A DNA stretch of 64,000 bases from Podospora pseudocomata (lineage: Eukaryota > Ascomycota > Sordariomycetes > Sordariales > Podosporaceae), in contig NC_085887.1 in NCBI RefSeq assembly GCF_035222375.1, positions 1,153,501 through 1,217,500 on the forward strand. The letters run 5' to 3'. The translations under genes were made by a program, and so were the position numbers. The notes beneath the pieces were generated by a model that saw only the letters and a program-made list of their open reading frames with translations, did not search any database and had not been told where the DNA came from. Positions 11,705-22,388 of the stretch are shown in pieces (position 1 is the stretch's first letter; each line of letters starts with the position of its first letter).

Positions 11705-13344
11705 ATTGTCTTGTGGTGCGGTTGTAAAGGTGCCTTCCGTGGTGGGGGTTGTGGTAGGGGAAGCGGGACGTAAGGGGAGGGATAGGTTGAAGAAGAGTTC
11801 CAGGATGGCACAAGATAGGTACGGAGGTGAGATGATGGTGTGACTGTATAGGTAGGGTATGTGGTGGAAAAAAAAAAGCAAGCAAGGTGAGTTACGGTGT
11901 GCTAAAGCTGTACAGTGACAACAAAATGATGTAGATGTGTGGCTGTGCTCAAAGGTTCAAGAGATTACCGTAGATAGTTATGTAGATTTTTCGTTGGTCC
12001 AGAAGGGAAAAAAAGGATCAGACAAGACACAGCACTAGCCTCAACCTTTTTATGTCGTCAGCATCTTGCTACCTCAACCACTCTTTTCACCCGTCGTCGT
12101 CAGACGATAACTTCGAGACAAGCCGGCTTTTTCGAGAAGCTCAGAATATCTCCCCGGACGTCATCATCGTCTCTTCTTTACGTCACGAAACCTAGGGGAC
12201 TTCTGCATTCACAAACTCCCACTCGCGCAAGAAGCAAACTGACAACCCCCTTTTCCTTGTCCCCAACACCCCCAACACCTGCCGTCCCACCCACCTACCT
12301 ATGCCCCCCCGGGATGACTTCATCCCCCTCACCCTCCCCCGCCCCCACCGCCCTCCGAGAGGCCAACACCTCCAAAAGCTGCGCGTCATACCAGCCACAC
12401 ATCCCAAAATCCTGCCTGTGGCACTAAGTCTGCGTAACAAATCGACAGATCGGTGGCTTGCTTCAAACCTGTCGGAGGTAAAGTGTGGCGAGTGCCCTCC
12501 ATCATTGGGCGGGGAAATCTTGATCAGGAAGGTGGGCTTGTCATTGGGATTGGACAATGAACAAGCGAAACCGTTGAACTGGTGGGAAAATACTCAAGAT
12601 TGGACAGCAATGTGTCAAGAAAAGTTGGATGTTGTGTGTCACAGACACTCACAGTGTGCGTGTAAGAGGTGTGGCTGGATCAAAGAGTGGCTTGCCGTGT
12701 TTACGAAGCGGCAAGTAGCGTCAACTGTGGCGAGGGAGATACGCGGGCTGAGGTAAAGCGGGCTGAGGTAAAGCGGGCTTGAGGTAAAGGAGTGGCCGTA
12801 GTGGCTGGTGTGTATTTTTCTCTGCCCACCCCCCTTGCTACATGGATATGGATCCTAGTGCGGTTGGGTGGTGAGTGGTGAATAACATGTGGGACTGACT
12901 GGCCAGGGCCAGCTACTCAGTTTCCTTCTAGGGCTGGCCTCCCGAAAAGCTGGGGGTGTGTGGGATGAAGCGAAAAACGTTGGATGTTCCGTTTGGCTTC
13001 CCAGAACCGGACTGGAAACTTGCCGGGGTTCGAGATCTTCGAGCCCCCTCTTCTCACTCAGAAACCGAATTTTAGGGCCTCAGCTTCCTTCTCACCCCTC
13101 TCCCACGTGCATAACGGCTCACTAGCTGCTTGTCATGGAACTTTCTGAAAGAAAATTACTTGATACCTTCGCTATTGTGTGACGAGCTCGCTTCTTTCCG
13201 GACCCTTCCCGCGGGTCTTGCAATCGCATAACCAAACATAAGTTTGGCACCATAACCCCGGAATTTGATCCCCATCATTCCTTTAATTACATCATCCCAA
13301 GTGCAAGTACCAACGCCTCTGACGGCAAGATTGATCCCGAGCCA
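11705..13344. other. intergenic between the two DUF3659 genes
   Basis: About 1.6 kb holding the promoter of the large DUF3659 gene and the 3' flank of the second one. Frames of about 120-150 residues on both strands near 12192-12756 show no family resemblance. A short tandem repeat lies at 12743-12788. Confidence 0.55.
12743..12788. repeat. 15-bp tandem repeat, three copies
   Basis: The unit GCGGGCTGAGGTAAA occurs twice exactly and a third time with one extra T. Confidence 0.8.
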
Positions 13345-14418
13345 TCAAGAAAACGAGATGTTAGGCTTGATCTGCTGACTACCAAACACGGTAGGAATCC
13401 GAATGGTAAGTTGAATCCCTTCCTTTGTTGACTTCACGTCCAGGAAGATATCGGACGGGCTGTCACTGGGGTTCTCCTTTCTCCAAGATTCCGCGTTCTG
13501 TCTTCTCTCTTCCTCCGTTCGTCTGGGTTGTCTCGGCTTGTCCGGCTCCTGCTCCTGCTCTTTTGCCTGAGACTGCTTCTGCTGCTCTCTCTTGGGAGAT
13601 TTTGGCGGCGGTGACGGATGCCCTTCTTGCTCGTCTGCCACGCCATCCTCCTGACCTCCCTCTTTGTCTTCCTTCTCAGACTTTTTCCCCTGCTTCTTTT
13701 TCCTCACTGATGACGGCCCAGCCTCCGCTTGCTGCTGAATGCGCTCTCGAAGTTCCTGTTGCTCTTTCTCCTTGCGGTGAAGCGGGTTGTTGTTGTCAAG
13801 GAACCTCCCCACGACATTCCCAGACGCATCCAGAATATTGCCCAGGTGGTCAACCATCAAGGAAGCATTGGCCTTTCGCATCATGTCCAGTAAGCTGCGA
13901 GGTTGGGACTCGGTCCGTGGTGAATGTGGGCTTGTGCTGGGTTTCCTTTCGATCTCAATGTCGGCGACATAACCCAAAAGTTCCCCGTTGTCTCCCAGTA
14001 TGTCGCCGTCCCTGTTGGAGACTTTGCGCCCAATAATCTCGGGGAGGTCACCGCCGGCACGGGCGAGCACCTGCCCCGTCTGATCGTCTACAATGTCCCC
14101 ATACTCATCAACTGTCTTGCCCATCAAAATAGACCCCACATAAGGCGGCAATTTTGGTCGCTCAGGCGATAAGGAGATTCCAGGGGAAACCTCTGGAATG
14201 CTGCCAATCTTGGGAATAGGGGCAACATATGCTGGGCTCCTACTTTTCGTTCTGTCTGGGAGATCCCTTTTTTCCTGTGTCTCTGGCTCCGGCTGGTCGG
14301 TAATGTCCTCAACTTCGATGTCGCTCTCGTCTTCATGCCCAACCTCCACAATGTCATCCTGTGACTGCCGGCGAGACCTCGGCAGTTGAGATGCCTGAGT
14401 GAATTGTTTGGATGTCAT
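13345..14418 (-). CDS. second DUF3659 protein, 357 aa
   Basis: Single exon. The start MTSKQFTQ at 14418 is chosen over an in-frame ATG seven codons upstream because it has the better context; either is possible. An acidic Ser-rich N-terminus is followed by DUF3659-type repeats at about residues 95-160 (VGSILMGKTVDEYGDIVDD, IIGRKVSNRDGDILGDNGEL) and a partial one near 190-215 (MVDHLGNILDASGNVVGRF). A charged Lys/Glu/Gln-rich coil comes next, and then a short ordered C-terminus (SDIFLDVKSTKEGIQLTIRI). The repeats relate it to the gene at 8838-11704 on the same strand, and tandem duplication with later divergence is likely. No catalytic residues are evident. Confidence 0.85.
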   Translation of the reverse strand: MTSKQFTQASQLPRSRRQSQDDIVEVGHEDESDIEVEDITDQPEPETQEKRDLPDRTKSRSPAYVAPIPKIGSIPEVSPGISLSPERPKLPPYVGSILMGKTVDEYGDIVDDQTGQVLARAGGDLPEIIGRKVSNRDGDILGDNGELLGYVADIEIERKPSTSPHSPRTESQPRSLLDMMRKANASLMVDHLGNILDASGNVVGRFLDNNNPLHRKEKEQQELRERIQQQAEAGPSSVRKKKQGKKSEKEDKEGGQEDGVADEQEGHPSPPPKSPKREQQKQSQAKEQEQEPDKPRQPRRTEEERRQNAESWRKENPSDSPSDIFLDVKSTKEGIQLTIRIPTVFGSQQIKPNISFS

Positions 14419-16713
14419 GATTCTTGTGGTGATGATCAACCTAGGTGGAATCTGCAGTGTTGGGAGTTGCTAGTATCCGATCGGACTCCAGTCTCCGCAG
14501 AGAAATGCAAAGGGTCTTGGGGCTGGAAGCCTGGAACACCAGTTTAGGCCGGTTCCAGCGCATTCGACTGGTCGACGTGCGTGAAGGCTGTTGGGTGTGT
14601 GTTGAGGGCGTGAAGTAGGAAAGGAGGGGGGGTGAGTGACGTCATCGGACCAGGGTTGAATCTTGCGAGCTTCGAGGCTGCAAGGGTCTCGACTCAACCC
14701 TGGCAGAGTCGAGACCAACATGGAGCTGGGTTGGGTGACACGAGTGAGAAGACGGTGTTAGCCGATTGCGCCTCTGCGCTTGCTAAGCTTATTAGGATAG
14801 CTTATGCACATCGTCAGGTTGGCAGTCAAATTGCGAGTCTTTGCCCAAGACAAAGCAGAACATTGTGCTGGGCTTTTGATGTCCAGTGAGGTGGTTTTTC
14901 GTGCTGGGATGTGGCTGCATACCGGGGGCTTGGCATTGTCCCGAGGATCAGTTAGCGAACCGTTGAGATCAGTGCTGATGAAAGCGTTGAACTGCCTGGT
15001 TAGCTTCGGACCAGAATATCTCAAGCCCTGTCACTGGACGGATCAGAATTCTAGTTGTTCTTCGAAATTGAGCGAGACTGAGACATTCGAGCAGAACAAT
15101 AGACGGGCCGAGCTGAAACATCATCAGCGGACTGGAGAACTGCAGCCGCCATACGATTCGTCGGCCGGTGCTTGTTGAAAACCGGTTTCTGCACCACTGC
15201 CTGCTCTGAAGCAAGCGAGGCAAGGCATGCAAGCGAGGTCAACAAGGTGCTGGCGCCTTTGGCATGCAGCTTTATGCATCGTTAGCGGTTGATAAATCGT
15301 GGTTTTCCTGGAGATCATGAACGGATAACCAGCATATATCGGTCTTAGCCATGTCGAACCCCGTATGATGCTACAATGGCATCACGGCCGAGGCCGAGTC
15401 GGGCCGCCTGGGAGGTGACTCGAGATCTCGGAAGGCCAGCAAGTCTGACGGCTGCGCCGTGGTAGAGTTGCAGTCGTTCCTGGTGCCGGCATAACAACGA
15501 TATTATTGCTGAGGATGACCTGTGCCGCATGGAGTTGTAACAACAGGCCATTACACGGAGGACATTATATGTCTGAGTCGAACCTCAGTCCGTCCATATA
15601 TCGTAGAAGCGGTATGATAGGTAGCTCGGGGAAAATGCAGAAGTGGCCGTCGTGCGTCATGACCTTGAGCGATCCCGAAACGCGCCACCGAGGTACAGCA
15701 GCTGCATGCTAAGGTAGGTGGTCAAAGATCCGACGGCAAGCCGTTGTCAGGCAATTGTTCTTCATTGGAATTCCGATTCCTCGTTGTCCGGACGTTGTAA
15801 AATGGCCTCACCAGATTTCATGATTGTCATCAACAAAAGAAAATCTTGAGGTTGTTTTACAGCAGAGGTGCAATTTGTGACGCAGCGGTTGATGCACTGT
15901 AAATTGTTTTCTCCCAGGTTCCTGGCATCCCGCTGCATGACAGCTGCGAGCGCCCGCTGGAAAAGCACGGGTCAACTGTGGCACAGTGGAACCTGCCCGC
16001 TGAAATCGATCCGGGCCCCTGTGTAACGTGCCATTAAGCACTGGCCATGCTATCGGCGCCATACTAGGCAAAAGCTTCGCCAAACTTCACACAGAGACAA
16101 AGTACAGCAAAATAGAACAACAACCACAACAGTGTCCCGAAGCATATCTAATACAATTATTAGGATAAAGATAGTATACAAAAGACCAAAGACCAGAAAA
16201 AAACCCATCATTAACAAAACAACTACTCCATTCGCCGCCCGACATGAGATACCCTCACCCAGCCCTGAAATGCACACGAGATGAGAAAAAGCTCACGAGA
16301 GCTTGGAACCGGAAAGTTTAGTTGCTTCAGTTCCTAAGGAATTAGCCCCATGTCTCTCTGTCTTGCAGTTGACGTGTAACAGTGTGCTATCAAGCGGAGG
16401 CGCATCATCCACCATCATGGTCATCTCATCGAGCATCTGTCTAGGCAAACAGCCTGCTGATCGTCCTCCACATGGGAGGGCGTGTCTTGCTTATGTCTCT
16501 CTACATGGACCTTTAGCCTTAGGTAAGAAACATGACGGAAAGAGAGATGAATTAAACAAGAAGGCGATGCATCCGACCCTCGAAGCTAACCAAATCGCAG
16601 TCGCCATGGTTGTCGCGTGCGCCGTTCACTTGATCAGGGGGAGGGGAAGGAGAGGGGAAGGGGAAGGGGTAAGAATAGGGATGGGTAAAATGAAGATAAA
16701 AGAAAAGGGTAAC
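14419..16713. other. intergenic region
   Basis: About 2.3 kb with no supportable gene. Short frames at 14632-15712 and 16303-16866 lack coding signatures. A pyrimidine-rich tract (on the minus strand) adjoins the 3' end of the next gene at about 16640-16680. If the GTAAGT immediately after the LALL codons at 16714 is used as a splice donor, a small terminal exon could lie within 16300-16640. Confidence 0.5.
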
Positions 16714-17085
16714 TTACAAGAGAGCAAGCTCAAGATCGCCATGGATCTTTGCCTTGAGAGTAATCTCAATGTCGAGGTTGAGGTCAAGACGAAGCCTCAA
16801 AGTGTCGCTCTTGCCGCCGCCACCACCGCCTTGTTGGTTGACGGCGCCGCCAGCTACACCACCTAGCACACCGGTTGCGCCGTTGACAAGGCCGCCTGCT
16901 GTTTGTCCGACGCTGTCGAGGGCAAGGCTGTCAAGGGGACCACCGCCGCCCTGCTGTTGCTGGCGCTTTCCGCGTCTCCGTGGGGGAGGAGCATAGTCCT
17001 CAGACTCCTCACCCTCAGACTCGTAGACCTGGGGCTTTGGCTGGCGCTTGGGCTTCTTGGTCTCTGAGCCGCTTCGGGAAGACAT
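16714..17085 (-). CDS. small Gly/Gln-rich protein with conserved C-terminal motif, 123 aa
   Basis: The start MSSRSGSETKKPKRQ is at 17085. The protein has a basic N-terminus, an acidic patch (ESEGEESEDY), RRRGKRQQQQ, a Gly/Ala/Val segment (VNGATGVLGGVAGGAVNQQ) and a sharply different ordered end, LRLRLDLNLDIEI then LKAKIHGDLELALL. The same end occurs in the plus-strand gene at 19407-20626, so the two are related. The stop TAA overlaps a perfect splice donor (TT|GTAAGT), and the sister gene has a donor at the same codon. A few residues may therefore be added by splicing; the retained form ends LALL. The alternating charged/hydrophobic end suggests a beta-hairpin or amphipathic element. Function is unknown. 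Confidence 0.75.
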   Translation of the reverse strand: MSSRSGSETKKPKRQPKPQVYESEGEESEDYAPPPRRRGKRQQQQGGGGPLDSLALDSVGQTAGGLVNGATGVLGGVAGGAVNQQGGGGGGKSDTLRLRLDLNLDIEITLKAKIHGDLELALL

Positions 17086-17837
17086 TGTGGGTGTTTGTTG
17101 TGGTGGGAGTAGCCGTGAGGTGGTTGTGGGAAGAGATGGGTTCAGGGTCTTGCTGATCAGGTTGCTTCTAGAGAAGTTGAACGATGAGATGCATCTTAAG
17201 GGTCCTAGGGACTCCGAGATGGGCACTTATAAACGGCAGACATCTCCAGAACCCTTTGTGTCCAAAACAGGATTCTATCGGACGGATGAGCAATGAAGTC
17301 ATCGGCCTGGACAGGAGGAGCCCTCATTCTGACGAGTCCAGCAGAAAATCTCCGACACCAGGCCCTACACCACAGCCGCTACAGCACACCACGGCTAGCC
17401 GACGGCCTTACACCATAAGGTACAGTAGTCACTCAGCACAAAGTATGACTGTCTCTGTCCAATGATCACGGGGGGTAGCACCATGCTCGTGTTCTAGGCA
17501 AGCGAGGATGGATCAACACAAAATGGGGGTGTGTTAATCTAGCCCCTGTTTAGCTGCATAAAGAGAAAAGCTCACTAAAATTACTGCGCCGAGAACGCCA
17601 ACCCGCCCCCCCCCCCTGATGCACTGTGCAGCACTCAACACCCGAGGCCAATGACACCTCAAGGGACACCCCCCCAGGGCACATCATCCCGGCCCACATG
17701 AAACATGCATTCACACCTCACCCACAAACACCATCATCCAACAAGACAAGTCCAGCTTCACATGATCCTCCCCCCGCGATCGCTCATGTCAACGTCACTC
17801 TCACGCACACACCCCCTCCCCATCCTCCACGTTTCGC
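17086..17837. other. intergenic region
   Basis: Promoter of the 16714-17085 gene and 3' flank of the next gene. It contains a poly-C run at about 17606-17618. No gene seen. Confidence 0.6.
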
Positions 17838-18620
17838 CTACCCATTCGCGCCCTTGACATAGCGGCTCTCCATTCCCAACTGCAGCTGCCGGCGAAGCAA
17901 CACAGGGACCCACTGGCGCGAACGGTGTCTGTTCAACACGCCCCCTTCCGGCCATAGCTCCTCTTTGTCCCCCTCCGTTTCGCTCTCATCCTCACTCTCA
18001 CCCTCGTCCTCGCTTTCACTCACATCCTCCTCCGAAAAACACCCATCGCGATCCAAAGCGATGGCCCATTTCTTGTTTTCCATCTGAACCGCCACAAAGC
18101 GGGCCGCGTCACCTTCCAGCGTCAGCCACTTCTCATCACTGGTCCAGAACCATGGCCCGATGGTGTGTCCCAGCGTAGCCTGCCGCCCTCCGTGGCGCAC
18201 CAAGTTGGTGTCTTTATCGACATAGATCCAGTTCAGCATGGGCGGGTCGTCGGCGATGGTGCTCACCATGCCCAAGTGCTGCTCCTCGGAGGGGTATGGG
18301 AAGTAGTAGCCAAAGAACTTGTGGCCAGGCACAGGAAAGGACGGGTGGTCGATCCACAACTGCCAAAGAGAATGTCAGCCGAACGGAGTTTCTTCCGGTT
18401 TGTTGATGTCATCTGGGTTTTCCCAAACAAGACTCACCATGCCGTTCTTCAAAACGCACCAACACTCGACCGGGCCATCCTCGTCGAGAGAAACGGTGAC
18501 CGTCATACGGAACTTGGCCTTCTCTTTTGCCGCTTCATTGGCCTTCTTCTGCGCGCTCAGGGCTTCGCAGACCCCTATCGTCGTGGGAATCCCCGCTATG
18601 ACAAGCAAGCCCACGACCAT
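17838..18620 (-). CDS. membrane-anchored protein with acidic C-terminus, 234 aa
   Basis: Two exons: 18438-18620 and 17838-18359. The first encodes an N-terminal hydrophobic anchor (MVVGLLVIAGIPTTIGVCEA), then a basic linker rich in Ala/Lys (SAQKKANEAAKEKAK). The intron joins ..VLKNGM to LWIDHPSFPVPGHKFFGYYF. The middle looks like a small beta-rich domain (MLNWIYVDKDTNLVRHGG, IGPWFWTSDEKWLTLEG). The end is strongly acidic (SESEDEGESEDESETEGDKEE) with a basic tail. The LVIAGIPTTIGV anchor is a recurring signature of a widespread but uncharacterised family of Sordariomycetes. The membrane it sits in is unknown; a short N-terminal anchor suggests most of the protein faces one side. Confidence 0.85.
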
Positions 18621-19406
18621 CGTCTCGGTAGTCGATATTCGTCGTATTGGGTGCTTAGGAGGAGGGTAGCAATGGCGCCAGAGTATCCGAGTCTGTGTGA
18701 TGTCGTCTGGTGTGATTCAGTCTCATTCAAACAACATCTCATACTCGTCAGCTTCATCTTCCTGGTGGAAGGTTGAACACAGCTTCGTCATATAGTTCCA
18801 AGACCCTACCACCCACCGTCTCTCCGGCCGGCCGTTAGTACGGACGAGGCTGTTCTTGCGTTCACCCCCCTCCTCTCTCCTCTTCTTGGCGGGACAATGC
18901 CATCCTATGCAACCGAAGTTGGCTAATCCCGGTACCCTGAAAAGCTTGTTTCCTCCTCAACCTCCCATTACTGCAGCGGCTAAACAGCTCTCATGCAGCA
19001 TTGACGTCACAGGCCTCGAAACGATGCCCTCCAGGTTGCAAGCCATCATGCCTTTTTTTTTGCGCACCCAAAGAAACTTGTTCGGCCCACCCCCCTATGT
19101 CGTCACCCGGCACCAGATTCACGAAGCCGTGGTCTGGTGAGAAGCCGAAGAGCCCCAAAATCATGATTTTTGGTCGTTTCCCGAAGCTATGATGCATAAG
19201 GGGTCTCACTGGACCCTTGGTCGATCCTTGGAACGGCCTTGGTTCAAAGAATCTCTTTAAACCTCATCACCACTAGGCACCACAAGTGATACCTACTCTT
19301 CCCGTCCAAACTTTGCAGCTAGCTTTCTGTTTTGTCCCAGCGTGATCCCAACATCTATCTCCACCAGAAGCAACACATTGACCTAAAAGAAAACCAGCCT
19401 GTCGCC
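18621..19406. other. divergent promoter region
   Basis: About 790 bp between the divergent starts at 18620 (-) and 19407 (+). No gene. The first 160 bp left of 19407 contain CT-rich leader sequence. Confidence 0.6.
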
Positions 19407-20626
19407 ATGTCGTCGGTAAGTTCTTTCTCTGTTCACTCACCATGCCATCTCAAAGAATGAAGAATCGTAACAAGAAAAAGCAGACTCCAAAGCCCAACGA
19501 GGAGTTCCCCAAGAAGGAGGATGAGATCAAGACCGGGCAGCCCGAGGCTAGCAATCTGCCTCAGACCTCCACAGTTGGCGACAACAAGCCCGAGGACAAC
19601 AAGCCCACGGAAGCTGGCCGTGCTGAGACCGACAAGCCACCTGGAGACAAGCCCCTCGACAATGAAGACTACGACGAGGAGAACCCAGATGAGGAGAACG
19701 CGGGAGTTCTAGGTGACGACTACCAAGAAGACGAGGACCAGGAAGGCGAAGAGCAATACGACGAGGAGGGAGCAGAGGAAGAGGAGCAGGCTTACGACGA
19801 CGAAGAGCAAGATGATGAGGACGCTGCCTCTGAAGAAGAGGAGGAAGAAGAAGAGGAGGAAGAAGAAGAGGAGGAAGTCATTCCTCCACCCCAGCCCCAG
19901 CGACAAAAGAGCAACACCACCAAGAAGGGCAAGCCCGCCTCCGTCGTCGACGACCGCAGCAGCACACCCTCTTCCTCCCAGCCTCCCACCCCCAAGGACG
20001 ATGAGAAGCCCCAGCCTAAGTGGATGCGCGACCAAAAGAAGAAGAAGCAACGACAGGCCGAGTCTGATGTCGACAACAGACAGGTCGACCGCCCTCGCCG
20101 CAGGGGGAAGAACGAGCCATCTTACCGTGAGCAGCAACAGGCGCTGTACCGTCAGCAGCAGCAGCAGCAAATGATGATGCAGCAGCAGCAGCAGCAGGGC
20201 GGTGGTGATGGTGGCGGCAAGAACCCATTGAGACTCAGACTAGACCTCAATCTGGAGATTGAGATTGAGCTCAAGGCGCATATCCATGGTGATTTGACGC
20301 TTGCTTTGCTGTATGTTTACCTTTCTTTTCATCTTTTCTACCATTCTTCTTTTGTGGCTTTCCCTGATTCATGGTCCTGGTTTTGTGTCATCATCGCGCA
20401 TTGGCTTAGTGGCTTCCGCGTGAGCGATACCATGCCGACCAACTCTTCTAACACTTTCTCTCTTCTACTATCACGGATGAACAAGGCAATGAAGGCTCAT
20501 ACACACCGATTTTTTCGGGGATTTTGTCACAGCAATTAGGGCTATTCAGTTTCACATCATCAAGAGAAAAGAGAGCAAGATCGGCTAACCACGACGGCGC
20601 GTTGTTATCACTACAGGGACGGATAA
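19407..20626 (+). CDS. acidic, Gln-rich protein sharing the C-terminal LRLRLDLNL motif, 281 aa
   Basis: Proposed exons: 19407-19415 (MSS, in good context GTCGCCATG), 19484-20310 and 20617-20626. The sum is divisible by three and gives 281 residues ending LALLDG. A fully unspliced reading would instead start at 19442 and run on to 20539 with an unstructured tail, which fits worse. The protein has a charged N-terminus, a long Asp/Glu tract (about residues 65-130, including a run of more than ten Glu), Pro/Ser stretches, basic segments (RDQKKKKQRQAE, DRPRRRGKNE) and a glutamine run (RQQQQQQMMMQQQQQQ). It ends with LRLRLDLNLEIEIELKAHI. That end matches the gene at 16714-17085, including a splice donor at the same codon. 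The last intron (306 nt) is long for this genome. Function is unknown. Confidence 0.7.
19834..19880 (+). repeat. GAA/GAG triplet tract
   Basis: Imperfect GAR triplet repeat encoding a glutamate run in the acidic protein at 19407-20626. Confidence 0.75.
20154..20196 (+). repeat. CAG triplet tracts
   Basis: Two CAG runs separated by ATGATGATG encode Q-runs just before the conserved C-terminal motif; candidates for length variation. Confidence 0.75.
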
Positions 20627-21777
20627 ATTGCACTTTTCTTCTTTCCATGATCAGGCGTTGGGAGGTGCAATACCTATGTTGTCAAGGGCTGATGTAATAT
20701 GCAGATGATGGGGGTAGAAAAGGATATGTCTTGAGTTTTGTCTACCGAGGTCTAGACCTAGCGTTTCCTTTGTCTTATCTTGTGTGGCTTTAAAATGTAT
20801 TGTAATTTTGTGTTAGTATGTACTTTATTTATGTTGTAATATGTCTTGCGCTCTATCTGTCCACAGCTCTGTGGTTGTTATTTTTGTCCTACAGGGGGGT
20901 TGGGTTGGTGAAGAGTAGGTAGCCATAGAGCTGCTGAAGGTAGAGTGGTCGTCGGCAACCCGCATCAAGCTATGGCCACCGCTACCGAGCGTTTGGGTGT
21001 CTTTGTTCCTCGACCAGCGGGAGGTTAGACAAACAAAGATGGTTTAATATCCAGTAGATTGCCGAACCCCAGTTGTTCCGGGCTGTCGGGTTCAGTGCCA
21101 AGTCGCGAACATTGACAAGGGAAGGAAGTCGATGGTGACTTTGTGTAACGCTGCCATCAAACGTGCAACTATATTGAACTGCGTATATTGTAGACGTAAA
21201 CCATGAGAATACCCATTGTCAGCAGGCAAAATCTCCACTCGTGTCAGCTTGGTGCATATGAGGTGTCATGGTTGCCGGCTGCCTTCTTTGCAGCGCGCGC
21301 TGCTGCAGTGGAATGCAGATGGAGGCCTTTCGGCGCTCCGCAGCCTTGGGGTGGTGATAGCTTCACTCCGCTTCCAAGGCCGGCTCTCTTTTGCTCGAAT
21401 TCGTCTGATCAGTAGGTCGAATTGCTGTTTCCCGTTTGACACCGAAACTGCGGTATCTAACACCTGGCGCAGTCTCAGTGCACACCGGCAAGCACGTTCC
21501 GTCATCTTCATCGGATTGCATTCTCTTCTCATACCTGAAGGACACGGTGGTGCCCCATTTCTGCGCGTGACATTTGCCAACGTGGCCAAGAGGCCACCCC
21601 TTTTGGTTGAGCTTCGCCGTGCCAGTTTTTCCCTGCTGCAACAGAGCTGCCACGGGTATCTCGAATCTCGAGCCACTTCGCGCTTCTTCCGCTCCGACCT
21701 TCTCACTGCACGCTCACGAAGAGCTCTACCACTCGCTACCAATTTGACGTTCCCGATTCCCTCATACTCTTGCAACA
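20627..21777. other. intergenic, start of the accessory region
   Basis: About 1.15 kb with no supportable gene. T-rich 3' flank at 20640-20900. Frames of 70-195 residues at 21200-21800 conflict on opposite strands and have no recognisable domain. The 100 bp before 21778 are CT-rich leader. Confidence 0.55.
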
Positions 21778-22388
21778 ATGCCCACCTCTCCGCAGGCCGA
21801 TAGCACCGAGCCCGAAACCACTGCGATCACCGACCCGACCGAGCCACCAAGCTGCATTGCCTGCGAAAGCACCACGAGGAGAGTATGGACTTACATCCAG
21901 TGCGGTTTCAACTTCTGCGATGATTGCTGGGGAAAAGAACGTCATCATAAGTCACGCGTCATGGGCATCGGCGGCCGTCCCCACGAGAAGTCAGTCTTGG
22001 GTGTGGCCAAGGGCCTCGAATATATCTTCCGCAACAAGGAGGTTGAGGACCTAGACGGAGAGTTTGCCATAGATGCGAAGAACAAGTGGTTTGGCATAGA
22101 CCGGGGTAGCGATGGGTTGACGTTCAACTACACAGATCGCTTGACCGACCTCAGCATACTGGAGAGTAACGACCACAATGCCGCTGATCGCTTCCCACAT
22201 CTGGTTTCATTTGTTGGCAAGACTGGTACGTCCTCATTATCAGAGACAGTATGGATCGAGCTACCTACTGATACTTGATCCTAAATACCCATCTAGGAGC
22301 GGTTAAAACTGCTTGTGAAGGGTGTGGGCTAGACAGACAGTTTGATGGTATATTTGCATGGGAGAGCCTTTGGTTGCCAGTGCCTTGA
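21778..22388 (+). CDS. truncated copy of zinc-ribbon/P-loop/patatin family, 179 aa
   Basis: Two exons: 21778-22225 and 22297-22388. Residues about 25-60 carry a Cys-rich ribbon (SCIACESTTRRVWTYIQCG, NFCDDCWGKERHHK). A linker follows (GGRPHEKS, NKWFGIDRGSDG, YTDRLTDLSILESNDHNAADRFPHLVSFVGKTG). The gene stops just after the P-loop, which is itself degenerate (GKTGAVKT in place of GxxGxGKST). The same modules, in the same order and with an intron at the same point inside the P-loop codon, open the larger locus at 30524-34952, so this is a 5' fragment of that family. It keeps an open frame and good splice sites and may be transcribed, but the GTPase-like, RING and patatin parts are absent. Confidence 0.6.

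Noticed and set aside
12301-12756. 151-codon plus-strand frame between DUF3659 genes
   Set aside because: No domain and an equally long antisense frame; composition not convincing.
13020-13046. GGTTCGAG-like tRNA box B
   Set aside because: No matching A box, cloverleaf or terminator could be built around it.
19442-20539. Unspliced model of the acidic protein, starting at ATG 19442 and running to 20539
   Set aside because: Splicing from ATG 19407 gives a better start context, and the shared C-terminal motif ends at a splice donor; the read-through tail has no coding character.
21216-21803. 195-codon plus-strand frame before the truncated copy
   Set aside because: It overlaps the start of the better supported gene at 21778 in another frame and has no recognisable domain.
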